Positions 26,188 through 35,105 are shown, counted from the stretch's first letter. The stretch is DNA of 64,000 bases from Alkalihalobacillus sp047302405 (GCF_047302405.1 NZ_CP154853.1:4216001-4280000), one strand, 5' to 3'. The notes: generated by a model not told the origin, from the letters alone. A program made the numbers and translations.

Positions 26188-27531
26188 CTACTTATTCTTA
26201 TCAAATCCTAAAGCTAATGTCGCAATAAATGCTACAACAAATCCAATTATGATACTAATTAAAAAATAAATAAATGTATCAGTGATAAAGGCAGGTAGTG
26301 AAGGAATACTTACAAAAACAAGTGCTAATGTTTTTGTTTGAAAGGCGCCCGCGACTGCACCACCAACCGCACTCCCGATACAAGAGGCAATAAATGGTCT
26401 CTTTAATGGTAAAGTTACCCCATAAAGACTAGGTTCAGCGATACCTGCTAGTGATAGTGAGGCAAATCCTGATGCTGCAATGGAGCGTCGTTGTTGGTTT
26501 TTTGTATTTAGGAAGACAGCTAATGTAGCACCTAACATGGCAAAGTTGGCTATACCAGTAAGTGGGAGGATTAAATCATATCCGAGTATAGCAATATTAC
26601 TGATGATAATGGGATAAAGGGCCCAGTGTAGTCCAAAAATGACACAAATCATCCAACCACTTGCAATAATCGCACCACTTATTAATCCATTTACACTCAT
26701 CAATCCATTCACAACATACCCCAAGGCCTCACCTAAGTAAATTCCTAAAGGACCGAATGCGATGAGAGTAATCGGTACAACTATGATTAGGGAAAGAAGC
26801 GGAATTAACACAAGTTGGAAGTTTTCTTTAGTATACTTTTTAATAAGTTTCTCAACGATTGAATAAAAGCTAGTTGCCAATATGGCTGGAATGACTGTTG
26901 CAGAATATTGCATTAGCACGACAGGAATTCCTAAAAAGGATGTAGTTGTGCTCGTCTCTCCTTGTAATAAATCTATGAGCGATGGTTCAATTAAACCTGC
27001 ACTTAACATCGCCGCAATAAATGGATTCACATTTAATTTTTTTGCTGTCGAGAAGGCGACTAAGACAGGTAAGAAGTAAAAGACCGCATTGGCTGCACTT
27101 GATAAAATCAAATATGTGTCGCTCGTCTCGCTTAACCAGCCGAATGTTGTTAATAAGATGAGTAATCCGGTTAAGATTCCTGCTCCTGCAAACAAAGGTA
27201 AGAGGGGAAGAAAGATAGAACTTATGAAGTCGATGGTTTTGTCTAAAATACTTTGATGATTTTTATGCTTGAATTGTTTTTTTAACTCTGAAACGAAAGG
27301 CTCGGCTGGTAAAGTCGCTGGAATAATTTCTAATGTATCTTCTAAAAGGATAAAGGAATGAACAATTTTAGAAGACTTCAAGTGTTCAAGAGCCGTATTA
27401 TCCAACGCTTGCTTTAACTTAATGACAGCACGTTTATTTGTGTAATTGATCGTTTTAATATTATTGAAACCACCGATGATATTAACTAGTAGTTCTAATT
27501 CTTTTGAATCGTTTCTCTCACTGATATTCAT
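26188..27531 (-). CDS. PTS glucose/beta-glucoside-superfamily IIBC protein with a cysteine-less IIB domain
   Basis: 447 residues. Residues about 10-85 align with a IIB domain, but the phosphocysteine segment, normally like HCATRLRF, reads YTNKRAVI: the Cys is replaced by Thr31 and the whole N-terminal domain has no Cys. The IIC part (about 95-445) is intact, with FGLHWALYP, GIAEPSLYGV and LPLKRPF, the motifs of the BglF/glucose carrier family. No IIA or other IIB gene is nearby. It is the third gene behind an SDR and an FGGY kinase, so the carrier may deliver unphosphorylated substrate that the kinase phosphorylates inside. A IIB acting in trans is the alternative. Confidence 0.85.
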   Translation of the reverse strand: MNISERNDSKELELLVNIIGGFNNIKTINYTNKRAVIKLKQALDNTALEHLKSSKIVHSFILLEDTLEIIPATLPAEPFVSELKKQFKHKNHQSILDKTIDFISSIFLPLLPLFAGAGILTGLLILLTTFGWLSETSDTYLILSSAANAVFYFLPVLVAFSTAKKLNVNPFIAAMLSAGLIEPSLIDLLQGETSTTTSFLGIPVVLMQYSATVIPAILATSFYSIVEKLIKKYTKENFQLVLIPLLSLIIVVPITLIAFGPLGIYLGEALGYVVNGLMSVNGLISGAIIASGWMICVIFGLHWALYPIIISNIAILGYDLILPLTGIANFAMLGATLAVFLNTKNQQRRSIAASGFASLSLAGIAEPSLYGVTLPLKRPFIASCIGSAVGGAVAGAFQTKTLALVFVSIPSLPAFITDTFIYFLISIIIGFVVAFIATLALGFDKNK

Positions 27532-27543
27532 AGAAGGGGTCCC

Positions 27544-29079
27544 CTAATTATGTCTATCTACAATTTCAGATAGGATGCTCATATTTTCTTTCAAATCAAG
27601 ATACACTTTTTTATAGAGATTATAGTACTGGTCGTACACATTTTGGCTGTTTGGATTAGGAAACACTTTTTCATCTAATACTTGCCATTTCTTCACATCA
27701 TCAACAGTTAACTCACCTGTTGCGAGCCCAGCTAACATAACATCACCGAGGTTCGCTTCCGTATCATAGGTAGGAGTAACGATTGGGTAACCAGTAACAT
27801 CTGCAAAAATTTGTTTCCAGAGCTTTGACTTTGTGACACCGCCAGCAATAATAATGTATTCTCCTAGATCTTTTCCAGTGCTTTCGATCGTTTCACGTAA
27901 TGAATAAGCAACAGCCTCCATAAAGGCACGATAAATATGTGCTTTTGTATGAGCTAGTGACAGCCCAAAAATGGTTCCTTTCGCGTCTTGGTTCCAGATT
28001 GGACTTCTTTCCCCCATAAAGTAAGGAAGAACGATTAGCCCTTCACTTCCAGCAGGTATCTTTTCTGCTTTAATATTTAATAGCTCATAAGCATTAGTCC
28101 CACCATTTTCTTGTCTATCCATCTCTAATTCAGCAAAATGATCTCTAAACCATCTTGTTAGTGCTCCTGCTGTAGCAGCACCACTGAAATTGTAACTAAG
28201 TTCTTTAGAGTTAAATGGATATGGCCATACGATTAAGCCTTGTTTTTTTAAAGGGGCATTTTCTACTAATGCCGCACACATGGAAGTTCCAATTGCCGCA
28301 GTGTAAACACCTGGTTCAAATATGCCCATCCCTATATTTGCAGCCCCGCAATCAATCCCGCCACTAATCACAGGGGTACCCGATTCTAAACCAAGTTCAT
28401 CGGCTATTTCCTCTGTTATTCGACCGACAATTTCCGTAGAATTAACTATTCTCTCTGGCATCATTTCAACAGGTATATCCATATCCTGTAATAACTCTTT
28501 TGACCACGTATGAGTATTCATATCAAATATTCCACCTATGTTACCAGCAGATGAGTAGTCAATCGCAACTTCACCAGTTAATTGGTAGATTGCATAATGG
28601 CTCGGGGGGAGAAACAACTTTATCTTCTCCCAATTATGAGGTTCATTGTTTTTGATCCAAAGCATCTTTGTAAATCCATAGTAGGGATCAGCTCCGTTAG
28701 CTGTGATTTCTTGTAATCTCTCTTCACCAATATTCTTAATAGCCCAATTTGTCTCCACGGTAGCACGGCGATCCATCCAAATAATACATGGTCTTACTGG
28801 TTTCATATATTCATCTAGGGGGATACCAGAGCCACCATATAATCCACTTACTCCGATTCCTTTAATCTTGGCAGGTTCAACACCCGCTTTTTGTACAACA
28901 TTTTTGATCGTTTGCTTTACAGCACTCACCCATAAGTCAGGCCATTGTTCAGCCCATAAAGGTTTTGGTGTTAACAGACCATATTCAACGAGATCCTGTG
29001 CAAGTAAGTTTCCATTCGTGTCCATTAATATACTTTTTGTTCCGGACGTTCCTATATCTGTTCCAATTAGATAATTCAA
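27544..29079 (-). CDS. FGGY-family carbohydrate kinase
   Basis: 511 residues with the two actin-like domains of FGGY kinases: GTDIGTSGTK at the N-terminus (phosphate loop), GVSGLYGGSG, IIWMDRRA, GGIDCGAANIGMG with the catalytic-base Asp, AAIGTSMC, and IIAGGVTKSKLWKQIFAD near the C-terminus. It most resembles xylulokinase or ribulokinase-like members, phosphorylating a ketose or polyol with ATP. The exact sugar cannot be read from sequence. It lies between the SDR gene and the cysteine-less PTS carrier, 12 nt from the latter, which suggests it phosphorylates the product of the dehydrogenase. Confidence 0.88.
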   Translation of the reverse strand: MNYLIGTDIGTSGTKSILMDTNGNLLAQDLVEYGLLTPKPLWAEQWPDLWVSAVKQTIKNVVQKAGVEPAKIKGIGVSGLYGGSGIPLDEYMKPVRPCIIWMDRRATVETNWAIKNIGEERLQEITANGADPYYGFTKMLWIKNNEPHNWEKIKLFLPPSHYAIYQLTGEVAIDYSSAGNIGGIFDMNTHTWSKELLQDMDIPVEMMPERIVNSTEIVGRITEEIADELGLESGTPVISGGIDCGAANIGMGIFEPGVYTAAIGTSMCAALVENAPLKKQGLIVWPYPFNSKELSYNFSGAATAGALTRWFRDHFAELEMDRQENGGTNAYELLNIKAEKIPAGSEGLIVLPYFMGERSPIWNQDAKGTIFGLSLAHTKAHIYRAFMEAVAYSLRETIESTGKDLGEYIIIAGGVTKSKLWKQIFADVTGYPIVTPTYDTEANLGDVMLAGLATGELTVDDVKKWQVLDEKVFPNPNSQNVYDQYYNLYKKVYLDLKENMSILSEIVDRHN

Positions 29080-29109
29080 ATGTAATCACTCCTTATGTAG
29101 GTGTAATAA

Positions 29110-29886
29110 TTAAATGCTTGTAAAGGCTCCATCAATAACGAAGTCAGAACCTGTAGTAAATGGACTTGCATCTCCTGCAAGGTAAACCGCAATGGCTTGT
29201 AGCTCTTCTGGTTTTCCAATTCTACTAAGGGGAGACATACTTTCCCATTGTTTAATTAAAGGTTGTAGGTCTGGTGAGTTTAGAGTTAATTCTGTGCCAA
29301 TATAGCCGGGACTAATTGTATTAACACGTACACCAAACTTTGCCCACTCAACAGCAAGCGACTTACTTAATTGAACGACGCCAGCCTTTGAAGCATTATA
29401 TGAAACTTGAGGTTGTGGGAAGTTAACAATGTGAGCAGACATTGAGGCTGTATTAATAATCGAACCATTTCCTTGTTTTAGCATAACTTTTCCGACAGCT
29501 TGTGATGTTAAAAATACACCAGTTAAATTAATATCAATTACTTTCTGCCATTGTTCTAATGTCATTTCTGACGCAGGGGTGTTTATACATATACCGGCAT
29601 TATTGAAAGCGATATCAACTTTGCCAAACTGAGTTAAGATTTGGTCAATCATTTCGTTAACGTCATTTGGGTTTGTTACATCTGTTTGAATGGCCATTGT
29701 TTCGACTCGATTTATTTTTTGAATTTCATCGGCCGTTTTTTTTGCTTCAACAATATCAATGTCAACGATCGCAACATCAGCACCAGCTTCCGCTAAAGCT
29801 GTTGCAATATTTTTACCAATACCACGAGCTCCACCAGTCACATACGCTTTTTTACCGTTTAATTTAAATTTTTCAATGATCCCCAT
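29110..29886 (-). CDS. short-chain dehydrogenase, polyol dehydrogenase-like
   Basis: 258 residues, classical SDR: cofactor loop TGGARGIG (17-24), NNAG (95-98), N120, S148, Y163 and K167 of the YxxxK catalytic set, and PGYIGTEL. Acidic D41/D43 at the end of strand two favour NAD over NADP. Segments such as PQPQVSYNASKAGV resemble sugar-alcohol dehydrogenases (mannitol, arabinitol, L-xylulose reductase types). It is the first gene of the operon and would oxidise a polyol to the ketose taken up by the FGGY kinase. Substrate identity is inferred. Confidence 0.85.
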   Translation of the reverse strand: MGIIEKFKLNGKKAYVTGGARGIGKNIATALAEAGADVAIVDIDIVEAKKTADEIQKINRVETMAIQTDVTNPNDVNEMIDQILTQFGKVDIAFNNAGICINTPASEMTLEQWQKVIDINLTGVFLTSQAVGKVMLKQGNGSIINTASMSAHIVNFPQPQVSYNASKAGVVQLSKSLAVEWAKFGVRVNTISPGYIGTELTLNSPDLQPLIKQWESMSPLSRIGKPEELQAIAVYLAGDASPFTTGSDFVIDGAFTSI

Positions 29887-29911
29887 ATTCTATCACTCTC
29901 TTTCGTTATAT

Positions 29912-29938
29912 AGTTTTGTAAAACGGTTTTATAAAACT
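29912..29938. promoter_or_regulatory. tandem operator sites for the ROK regulator
   Basis: GTTTTGTAAAAC (29913-29924) and the perfect palindrome GTTTTATAAAAC (29926-29937) lie next to each other, just downstream of the -10 box of the SDR operon and beside the divergent ROK gene. Confidence 0.55.
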
Positions 29939-29944
29939 AGATTC

Positions 29945-29974
29945 ATTTTAAAACGTTTTCATTTCTTGTGTCAA
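29945..29974 (-). promoter_or_regulatory. sigma-A promoter of the SDR-kinase-PTS operon
   Basis: Minus strand: TTGACA (29969-29974), 18 bp, TAAAAT (29945-29950). It lies about 60 bp upstream of the SDR start codon. Confidence 0.65.
29948..29961. promoter_or_regulatory. cre site in the SDR operon promoter
   Basis: On the minus strand TGAAAACGTTTTAA fits the cre consensus TGWAANCGNTNWCA at every position but one. It sits between the -35 and -10 boxes, so CcpA would repress this operon when glucose is present. Confidence 0.75.
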
Positions 29975-30044
29975 GAGTTTGATTCATTTAAACTAATTAT
30001 AGAATGGTTTCAAGAAGAGAATTTCAACTCATGGAGTGAATTAA

Positions 30045-31181
30045 ATGGATGATTTTTCTGTGATAGATATCAAAAAAACAAATTATTCAAATATCTTTCA
30101 CCTGCTTTATAACTCAAAAAAAAGGCAAATAAAAATTTCAAAACAAGATATTGCCTACAAATTAAATTTGAGTTTACCAACAGTTACCCAAAACATTAGA
30201 GCCTTGATATCACAGGATTTAATTATTGAGGAAGGAAAGTTTTCTTCTAAGGGAGGGAGAAAGGCAATAGCATATTCGCTTAATTCATCTGCTAAAATAG
30301 CCTTAGGAGTAGAAATTTCCAAACAAGAGGTGAAGATTGTTTCGTTAGATTTATTAGGAAATGTAACATTACAAGAAACAAAGAGGTTAGCATTTCAATA
30401 CTCCGATACTTACTTTGAGTGTTTAGCTGACTTTATTAAGTCCTATATTCATAATAGAAATCTTGATAAAAGCCGAATTTTAGGGATTGGACTTGGAATT
30501 CAAGGATTAATTTCTCATGATGGTAGAACCGTCTTATATGGGAAGATTTTAAATTGCACAGGTTTAGACATTAAAGCCATCGCTAAGTATCTTGATTTCC
30601 CATGTCGTTTTGTTCATGATGCAGAGTGTGTAGCCACGGCAGAGCAATGGGTGGAACCTGAAATTAAAGAGGCCATTATTCTTTCTGTAGGCGAACATTT
30701 AGGTGGCGCCTTGATTATGAATGGACAACCGTATAATGGAGCGAATGGAAGAAGTGGAACGATTGAACATACCATCCTAAATCCGAGTGGTCCAGAATGT
30801 TATTGTGGGAAAAAGGGTTGTGTAGAAGTTTACTGTTCTTTAAATGCTCTTGCTCTTCAATACGGCTCAACAATGGAAGAGTTTATCAATTGTTTACGTA
30901 ATGGCGATAAGAGAGCAAATCAAATTTGGTATGCCTTTATGGACTCCTTAGCTATGGCTATCAATAACTTTCATATGTTCTTAGATAATCAGGTTATAAT
31001 TGGAGGAGACATCCTAAATTTTATAACGAAAGAAGATTTATTACACATTAATCAATTAGTTAAAGATAAAAGTGCTTTTCCAGATGAAAACAAGTTTATT
31101 TCATTAGGGAAATTAACGAATGATGCTGTTGCAATTGGAGCGGCATTACCGTTGATAAAAGAATATATTGATACCCTTTAA
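30045..31181 (+). CDS. ROK-family transcriptional regulator
   Basis: 378 residues: an N-terminal winged helix (SKQDIAYKLNLSLPTVTQNIRAL) and a ROK sugar-kinase-like domain with the zinc motif CYCGKKGC and the GxE-H segment GTIEHT. The sequence HDAECV replaces the usual ND-A-N kinase motif, which fits a repressor rather than an enzyme. GGAG lies 8 nt before the ATG. It is divergent from the SDR-kinase-PTS operon, and the tandem palindromes at 29912-29938 are its likely operator, with a sugar or sugar phosphate as inducer. Confidence 0.88.
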   Translation: MDDFSVIDIKKTNYSNIFHLLYNSKKRQIKISKQDIAYKLNLSLPTVTQNIRALISQDLIIEEGKFSSKGGRKAIAYSLNSSAKIALGVEISKQEVKIVSLDLLGNVTLQETKRLAFQYSDTYFECLADFIKSYIHNRNLDKSRILGIGLGIQGLISHDGRTVLYGKILNCTGLDIKAIAKYLDFPCRFVHDAECVATAEQWVEPEIKEAIILSVGEHLGGALIMNGQPYNGANGRSGTIEHTILNPSGPECYCGKKGCVEVYCSLNALALQYGSTMEEFINCLRNGDKRANQIWYAFMDSLAMAINNFHMFLDNQVIIGGDILNFITKEDLLHINQLVKDKSAFPDENKFISLGKLTNDAVAIGAALPLIKEYIDTL

Positions 31182-31204
31182 ATAAGATGTGTGGAGTGAG
31201 ATCT

Positions 31205-31260
31205 CGTTGCCAATATAACGGAGCGAGCGGAGTTTACTAAATTATCTCAACCTATTCTAC
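31205..31260. repeat. collapsed fragment of the dispersed structured repeat (copy D)
   Basis: AACGGAGCGAGCGGAGTTTACTAA joins the left arm of the repeat seen at 51569-51582 directly to a sequence like its right arm (CGGAGTAAGCTAACTAA), as if the centre had been deleted. Confidence 0.5.
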
Positions 31261-31286
31261 CTAACAGGACTTTTTAAAATGTTAAA

Positions 31287-31319
31287 GAAAAAAAGCTGCC
31301 CAATTTGGACAGCTTTTTT
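31287..31319. terminator. bidirectional terminator between ROK gene and GH43 gene
   Basis: AAAAAGCTG pairs with CAGCTTTTT around a short inner CC-GG stem, with A and T runs on the two sides, so it can end transcripts arriving from both convergent genes. Confidence 0.85.
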
Positions 31320-31323
31320 CCAC

Positions 31324-32931
31324 TTATTTTGTTTCCTCATAACTAAAATAATCAAAATCAGCATGTAAGTTTTCACCAGATGTATCTTGGCATTGCATTC
31401 CAACGAAGGCTCCGGTGAAAAAGCCTCCACCTTGAATATAATCATCTGATAGTTTATAGGATTCAAAATCGATCTCGATTTGAGTCCAGTTCGTGTCATC
31501 AAATGAATAGGAGTAGCGGTAAATGTCCGTTTCGACATCAACGCGTAAAGAAACGTAATCGACTTCATCGGGTATGATAATTTCGCGATTTACTAAAGGT
31601 CGAGCAAAAGTGAAATTGTCGCATGTCATGAGGTCAAGAATTCTTCCCTTTTCTTCATGCCATGTGATTTGTAGGGCGGTCCAGTTTTGAGTATTGTAAT
31701 AGTTTACAAGACCAGCTGCTTGTTGAAAGCTTTCTGGATGGAACTTTACTTTTGTTTCGGCATGAAAGCGGAAATGTTGCCATCTTCTAGCGGCAAAAGC
31801 CTGCGTAAACTTAGATGTAAGAGATTCTTTCCCATAAAGGCGTAAATGTCCTGGGTTATCCTTAAGGGAGAGAATGTCTTCTCCTAGTGGGATACGCAAT
31901 GATTGGAAGTGAAGGCTTAGCTCTTTGGCATCAAAGTCGTCTTTAACATCCTCTTGTTCCCAAGCTGTTTCTGGGATGTTAGGACCTTGTATTTCAAGAG
32001 CTGGTTCATTTCCACCGACAACGTAAGGCCAGTCGTTTTTCCATTCTAATCTTTGAATCGCCGTTTCACGACCAAGTGGACAATATCCACGCGGAAGTAG
32101 TAAAGATTGACCTTCTCTTGGTAGTGGTCGACCTGTTAAATGGACAAGGAACCACTCATCGGTATGCGTTTGGACAATAGAGGCATGTCCTGCTTTTTGT
32201 AATGGGTTCCTTGGCGAAGTGTAAGAAGTGATCAATGGATTCTCTGGATGAACTTCATATGGTCCCCAAATATTTTTTGAGCGAGCAATCGTCGCTTGGT
32301 GCTCAAATTTTGTGCCACCTTCAGCAGTTAGTAAATAATAATATTCACCAATTTTGTATAAGTGAGGTGCTTCCGTTAATTTAATATCTGTCCCTGTAAA
32401 GATGATTTCTTTTTTACCAACAAGCTTTTGTTTTTCTGGGTCAAATTCTTGGAGAACAATTCCGTAAAAGCTGTGATTAGGTAAACGATGATCCCAAACC
32501 ATGTTGACAAAATATTTTTTGCCATCCTCATTATGAAAGAGAGAAGGATCAAAACCAGAGCTGTTTAAATGAACGGGTTCAGACCATTCACCATCAATTG
32601 TTTCACATGAAACAAGATAGTTATGGCAGTCTTTCCACTGACCCTCTGTTACTTTTACATCCGTATAAATTAACCAAAACTTTCCGTCGGAGTAGGAGAG
32701 GGCAGGAGCCCAAACCCCACCTGAATCTGGATTACCCATCATATTAAGTTGGCTTACTCGATTGAGTGGTCTTGAAACGAGTTTCCAATTTTTAAGATCC
32801 TTTGAATGATAAATGCCTACCCCTGGAAACCATTCAAATGTAGAAACCGCAATATAATAATCTTCACCTGCACGGCAAATACTCGGATCAGGATTAAAAC
32901 CTGTTAAGATAGGGTTTTGAATGAAGGACAT
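31324..32931 (-). CDS. xynB: GH43 beta-xylosidase
   Basis: About 535 residues, no signal peptide. The GH43 five-bladed propeller catalytic residues are visible at D15 (FNPDPS, general base), D128 (GFDPSL, pKa modulator) and E187 (LTEAPH, general acid); these numbers equal those of Geobacillus stearothermophilus XynB3, which supports the start at 32931 rather than the upstream ATG at 32949 that overlaps the GAGGTGG ribosome site. A C-terminal beta-sandwich domain (from about 330) is typical of the subfamily. The enzyme releases xylose from xylo-oligosaccharides in the cytoplasm. Neighbouring genes are xylR and the xylose-locus importer, xylA and xylB. Confidence 0.93.
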   Translation of the reverse strand: MSFIQNPILTGFNPDPSICRAGEDYYIAVSTFEWFPGVGIYHSKDLKNWKLVSRPLNRVSQLNMMGNPDSGGVWAPALSYSDGKFWLIYTDVKVTEGQWKDCHNYLVSCETIDGEWSEPVHLNSSGFDPSLFHNEDGKKYFVNMVWDHRLPNHSFYGIVLQEFDPEKQKLVGKKEIIFTGTDIKLTEAPHLYKIGEYYYLLTAEGGTKFEHQATIARSKNIWGPYEVHPENPLITSYTSPRNPLQKAGHASIVQTHTDEWFLVHLTGRPLPREGQSLLLPRGYCPLGRETAIQRLEWKNDWPYVVGGNEPALEIQGPNIPETAWEQEDVKDDFDAKELSLHFQSLRIPLGEDILSLKDNPGHLRLYGKESLTSKFTQAFAARRWQHFRFHAETKVKFHPESFQQAAGLVNYYNTQNWTALQITWHEEKGRILDLMTCDNFTFARPLVNREIIIPDEVDYVSLRVDVETDIYRYSYSFDDTNWTQIEIDFESYKLSDDYIQGGGFFTGAFVGMQCQDTSGENLHADFDYFSYEETK

Positions 32932-33130
32932 GATAATTCCACCTCTCATAAGTGATTAAGTTAAAAAAGCTATGTTTGTTAGTTACTCAACTTTCGAAGT
33001 GTATAATGGACCCTTAACCGTTGATAGAGATTGACTTTAGGGCGATACAAGACTCAAATCGACTTTACATGAACGATTCAATCGTTGACATCTCTTCGTA
33101 GGCTGTTGAAGGAAACTGTGCAGTAAAATG

Positions 33131-33263
33131 AAGAGCTTCGGCTGTCGCTCCCAAAACCATACCCCGCGTCCTGCGGGAACCTTGCGAGCCTCCTCGGCAA
33201 GCCTTGCGGGGTCTCGCTCCACGGTTTATTCCCGCGGGAGTCTCCGTATGGTTTTGTCCGCTA
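33131..33263 (-). repeat. structured GC-rich repeat, copy L
   Basis: On the minus strand it matches 33585-33717 in blocks such as TAGCGGACAAA, ACGGAGACTCCCGC, GGAATAAACCGT and GAGGAGGCTC. Outer arms AAAACCATAC (33153-33162) and GTATGGTTTT (33246-33255) pair perfectly. Confidence 0.85.
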
Positions 33264-33356
33264 AGTGTCGTGGAGATGCTTGATGATAGGGCCATTCTCA
33301 ATCAGCTATTTCTAACGCAGAAGGACCTTCTTCTTCACTTTGTTGGTTATGGAACT

Positions 33357-33382
33357 AAATAGGTAGTTTCCACCTATTTTTT
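33357..33382 (+). terminator. terminator-like hairpin inside the GH43-xylR gap
   Basis: AAATAGGT pairs with ACCTATTT around a 7-nt loop and is followed by T residues. No gene on the plus strand ends nearby, so its role is unclear. Confidence 0.4.
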
Positions 33383-33584
33383 CCTAAGTCTGTAGTCATC
33401 AAAAGACAGGATAAACAAGCTCGATCATCTAGCTAATGTACAGAGCATCAACACAGATATGTTTACAACTGTAACGGAATGAGTCATGGAAGGAGAAAAA
33501 ATCATTCTCAAGCTCATGTACGTTGAAGTCATGACTGTTTTTTTATTCAATGAGAAAACCGAACCTAGATTCGATTCCATGATC

Positions 33585-33717
33585 TAGCGGACAAACAGAC
33601 ACGGAGACTCCCGCAGGAATAAACCGTCCAATGAGATCCCGCAAGCGTGAAACGCTGAGGAGGCTCATGAGGTTCTCGGCAAGGACGCGGAGTGTCTGTT
33701 TGGGAGCGACCGCCGGA
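33585..33717 (+). repeat. structured GC-rich repeat, copy R
   Basis: Homologous to 33131-33263 in inverted orientation. Its outer arms are AAACAGACAC (33593-33602) and GTGTCTGTTT (33692-33701), different in sequence from those of the other copy but again fully complementary, so the pairing is conserved rather than the bases. Confidence 0.85.
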
Positions 33718-33866
33718 GGGCCTATTATTTTTTTCTTGTTGCGCAGTTTATCCGTTTGGTGTGATAGTGCGTTCTCGCTTTTCAAACGTGTCAAGGGCAT
33801 TTGTTTAAGAGCTGCTCTTTCGCTCTGCCAACTAGTTGAACGGGTTTTCTTGATGTGAAAGTTGAG

Positions 33867-35048
33867 TTAGTTACTTTCTAAGTTAATCTTGATGAAGTTT
33901 TCCGTTGAAAAGGCTGCTACACCAAGTGCTGCAGAACGCTTTTCTAATTCAGAAAATTGTAGGTTCATATTTGCTTGGTGATTCGTTAAAGAAGATTTAT
34001 CTAGTTGAATCTTTAATTCTTCTGATAGCCACTTTTGTAGGGAGGCTAAGCGATTACCAATAATAATTTGTTCAGGGTTAAAAATGTTAATGATATTATT
34101 TAGTCCAATCGCTAAATTTCTCCCAAGCTTTTGGATGAGTTCAATGGTCTGTTCGTCGCCAGACTCGGCTAATGCAATTAAGGACTCAAGCGATAAATGG
34201 CTGTTGTCGGCTGCTGTAATCCCTTCATTTTTGGCCGACTGTAATAAAGCTTTTTCTGAAGCGAATAATTCCCAACAGCCTTTACTGCCACAATTACAAG
34301 GTGGTCCATCTGTATTAATCGTCATATGACCGAGCTCACCAGATAAACCATTTTGACCTAAATAGAGCTGATTATTTAAAATAAGGCCGACACCAATTCC
34401 AATTCCACCACTTATATAAATAAGGTTAGTGAACTCTTGACCTGCTCCAAATTTCTTTTCCCCATAAGCACCAGCGTTCGCTTCGTTATGAATCGTAACA
34501 GGGAGGTTATACTTCTGTTCGATCAAACTTTTTAAATTAATATTTTTCCAGTTGAGGTTAGGAGCAAGTAGAATTTCTCCATCTTTACTTACCGTACCAG
34601 GAACACCAATTCCAATTCCAACAATGCCATAGGGACTTTTAGGAACGGCGGCAAATATGTCATCAATTACATTAAATAAAACCTCAGTTGTTTCTGAAAA
34701 AGTTAATTCATGTATTTCAATTTGCTTCTCATAACAAATCTTTCCTTGTAAATCAGTAAGAATAGCAAGGACATAATTAACCCCAATATCAATCCCGATT
34801 GAATAGCCAGCTGCTTGATTAAAAAGAAGCATAACGGGCCTTCTACCACCACTTGAAATTCCTGGCCCAGATTCGAGGATTAACTCTTCTTCTAATAGTT
34901 CACTGACTAATGAAGAGACAGTCCCTTTGTTAAGCCCCGTTTGATTAGCTAAGGCGGCTCTTGATATCGGGTAGGAATCTTTAATTGAGTTGAGGATAAG
35001 CGATTTGTTTCTTTGTTTGACTACATGTTGATTATACGTCTGAATCAA
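33867..35048 (-). CDS. xylR: ROK-family xylose repressor XylR
   Basis: 393 residues: winged helix near 30-65 (SRAALANQTGLNKGTVSSLVSELL) and a ROK domain with SIGIDIGVNYV, HNEANAGAYGE, SGELGHM and the zinc motif CNCGSKGCWE. Overall layout matches XylR of Bacillus. The start is TTG, 5 nt after AAAGGGGTG. It lies divergent from the importer operon, and a shared 20-bp operator before that operon and before xylA fits it as their repressor, released by xylose. Confidence 0.9.
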   Translation of the reverse strand: MIQTYNQHVVKQRNKSLILNSIKDSYPISRAALANQTGLNKGTVSSLVSELLEEELILESGPGISSGGRRPVMLLFNQAAGYSIGIDIGVNYVLAILTDLQGKICYEKQIEIHELTFSETTEVLFNVIDDIFAAVPKSPYGIVGIGIGVPGTVSKDGEILLAPNLNWKNINLKSLIEQKYNLPVTIHNEANAGAYGEKKFGAGQEFTNLIYISGGIGIGVGLILNNQLYLGQNGLSGELGHMTINTDGPPCNCGSKGCWELFASEKALLQSAKNEGITAADNSHLSLESLIALAESGDEQTIELIQKLGRNLAIGLNNIINIFNPEQIIIGNRLASLQKWLSEELKIQLDKSSLTNHQANMNLQFSELEKRSAALGVAAFSTENFIKINLESN

Positions 35049-35105
35049 ATAATCACCCCTTTATTGTAAATAGCACTCATTGTTAATCATTATAGTATAA
35101 ACGAG

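Larger units (their letters stand above)
32932..33866. other. 935-bp intergenic region between GH43 and xylR genes
   Basis: The region holds two inverted copies of a GC-rich structured repeat (33131-33263 and 33585-33717), a small hairpin with T run at 33357-33382, and a possible 11-bp terminal inverted repeat pair (32985-32995 and 33857-33867) bordered by TAGTT on both sides. Short reading frames within it follow the repeats and lack ribosome sites. A promoter for the GH43 gene should lie near 32950-33060, but no convincing consensus was found. Confidence 0.6.
32985..33867. mobile_element. possible MITE-like insertion between GH43 and xylR
   Basis: ACTCAACTTTC (32985-32995) and its exact complement GAAAGTTGAGT (33857-33867) bound the region, and each is flanked on the outside by TAGTT (32980-32984 and 33868-33872), as expected for a target duplication. 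It encodes no transposase. The right end lies on the xylR stop codon. The short lengths of the repeats make chance a real alternative. Confidence 0.35.

Noticed and set aside
29759..30052. 97-codon plus-strand frame running into the ROK gene
   Set aside because: It lies antisense to the SDR gene, crosses its promoter and operator, and has no ribosome site.
33037..33858. Short frames between the GH43 and xylR genes
   Set aside because: They follow the GC-rich structured repeats on both strands and lack plausible starts.
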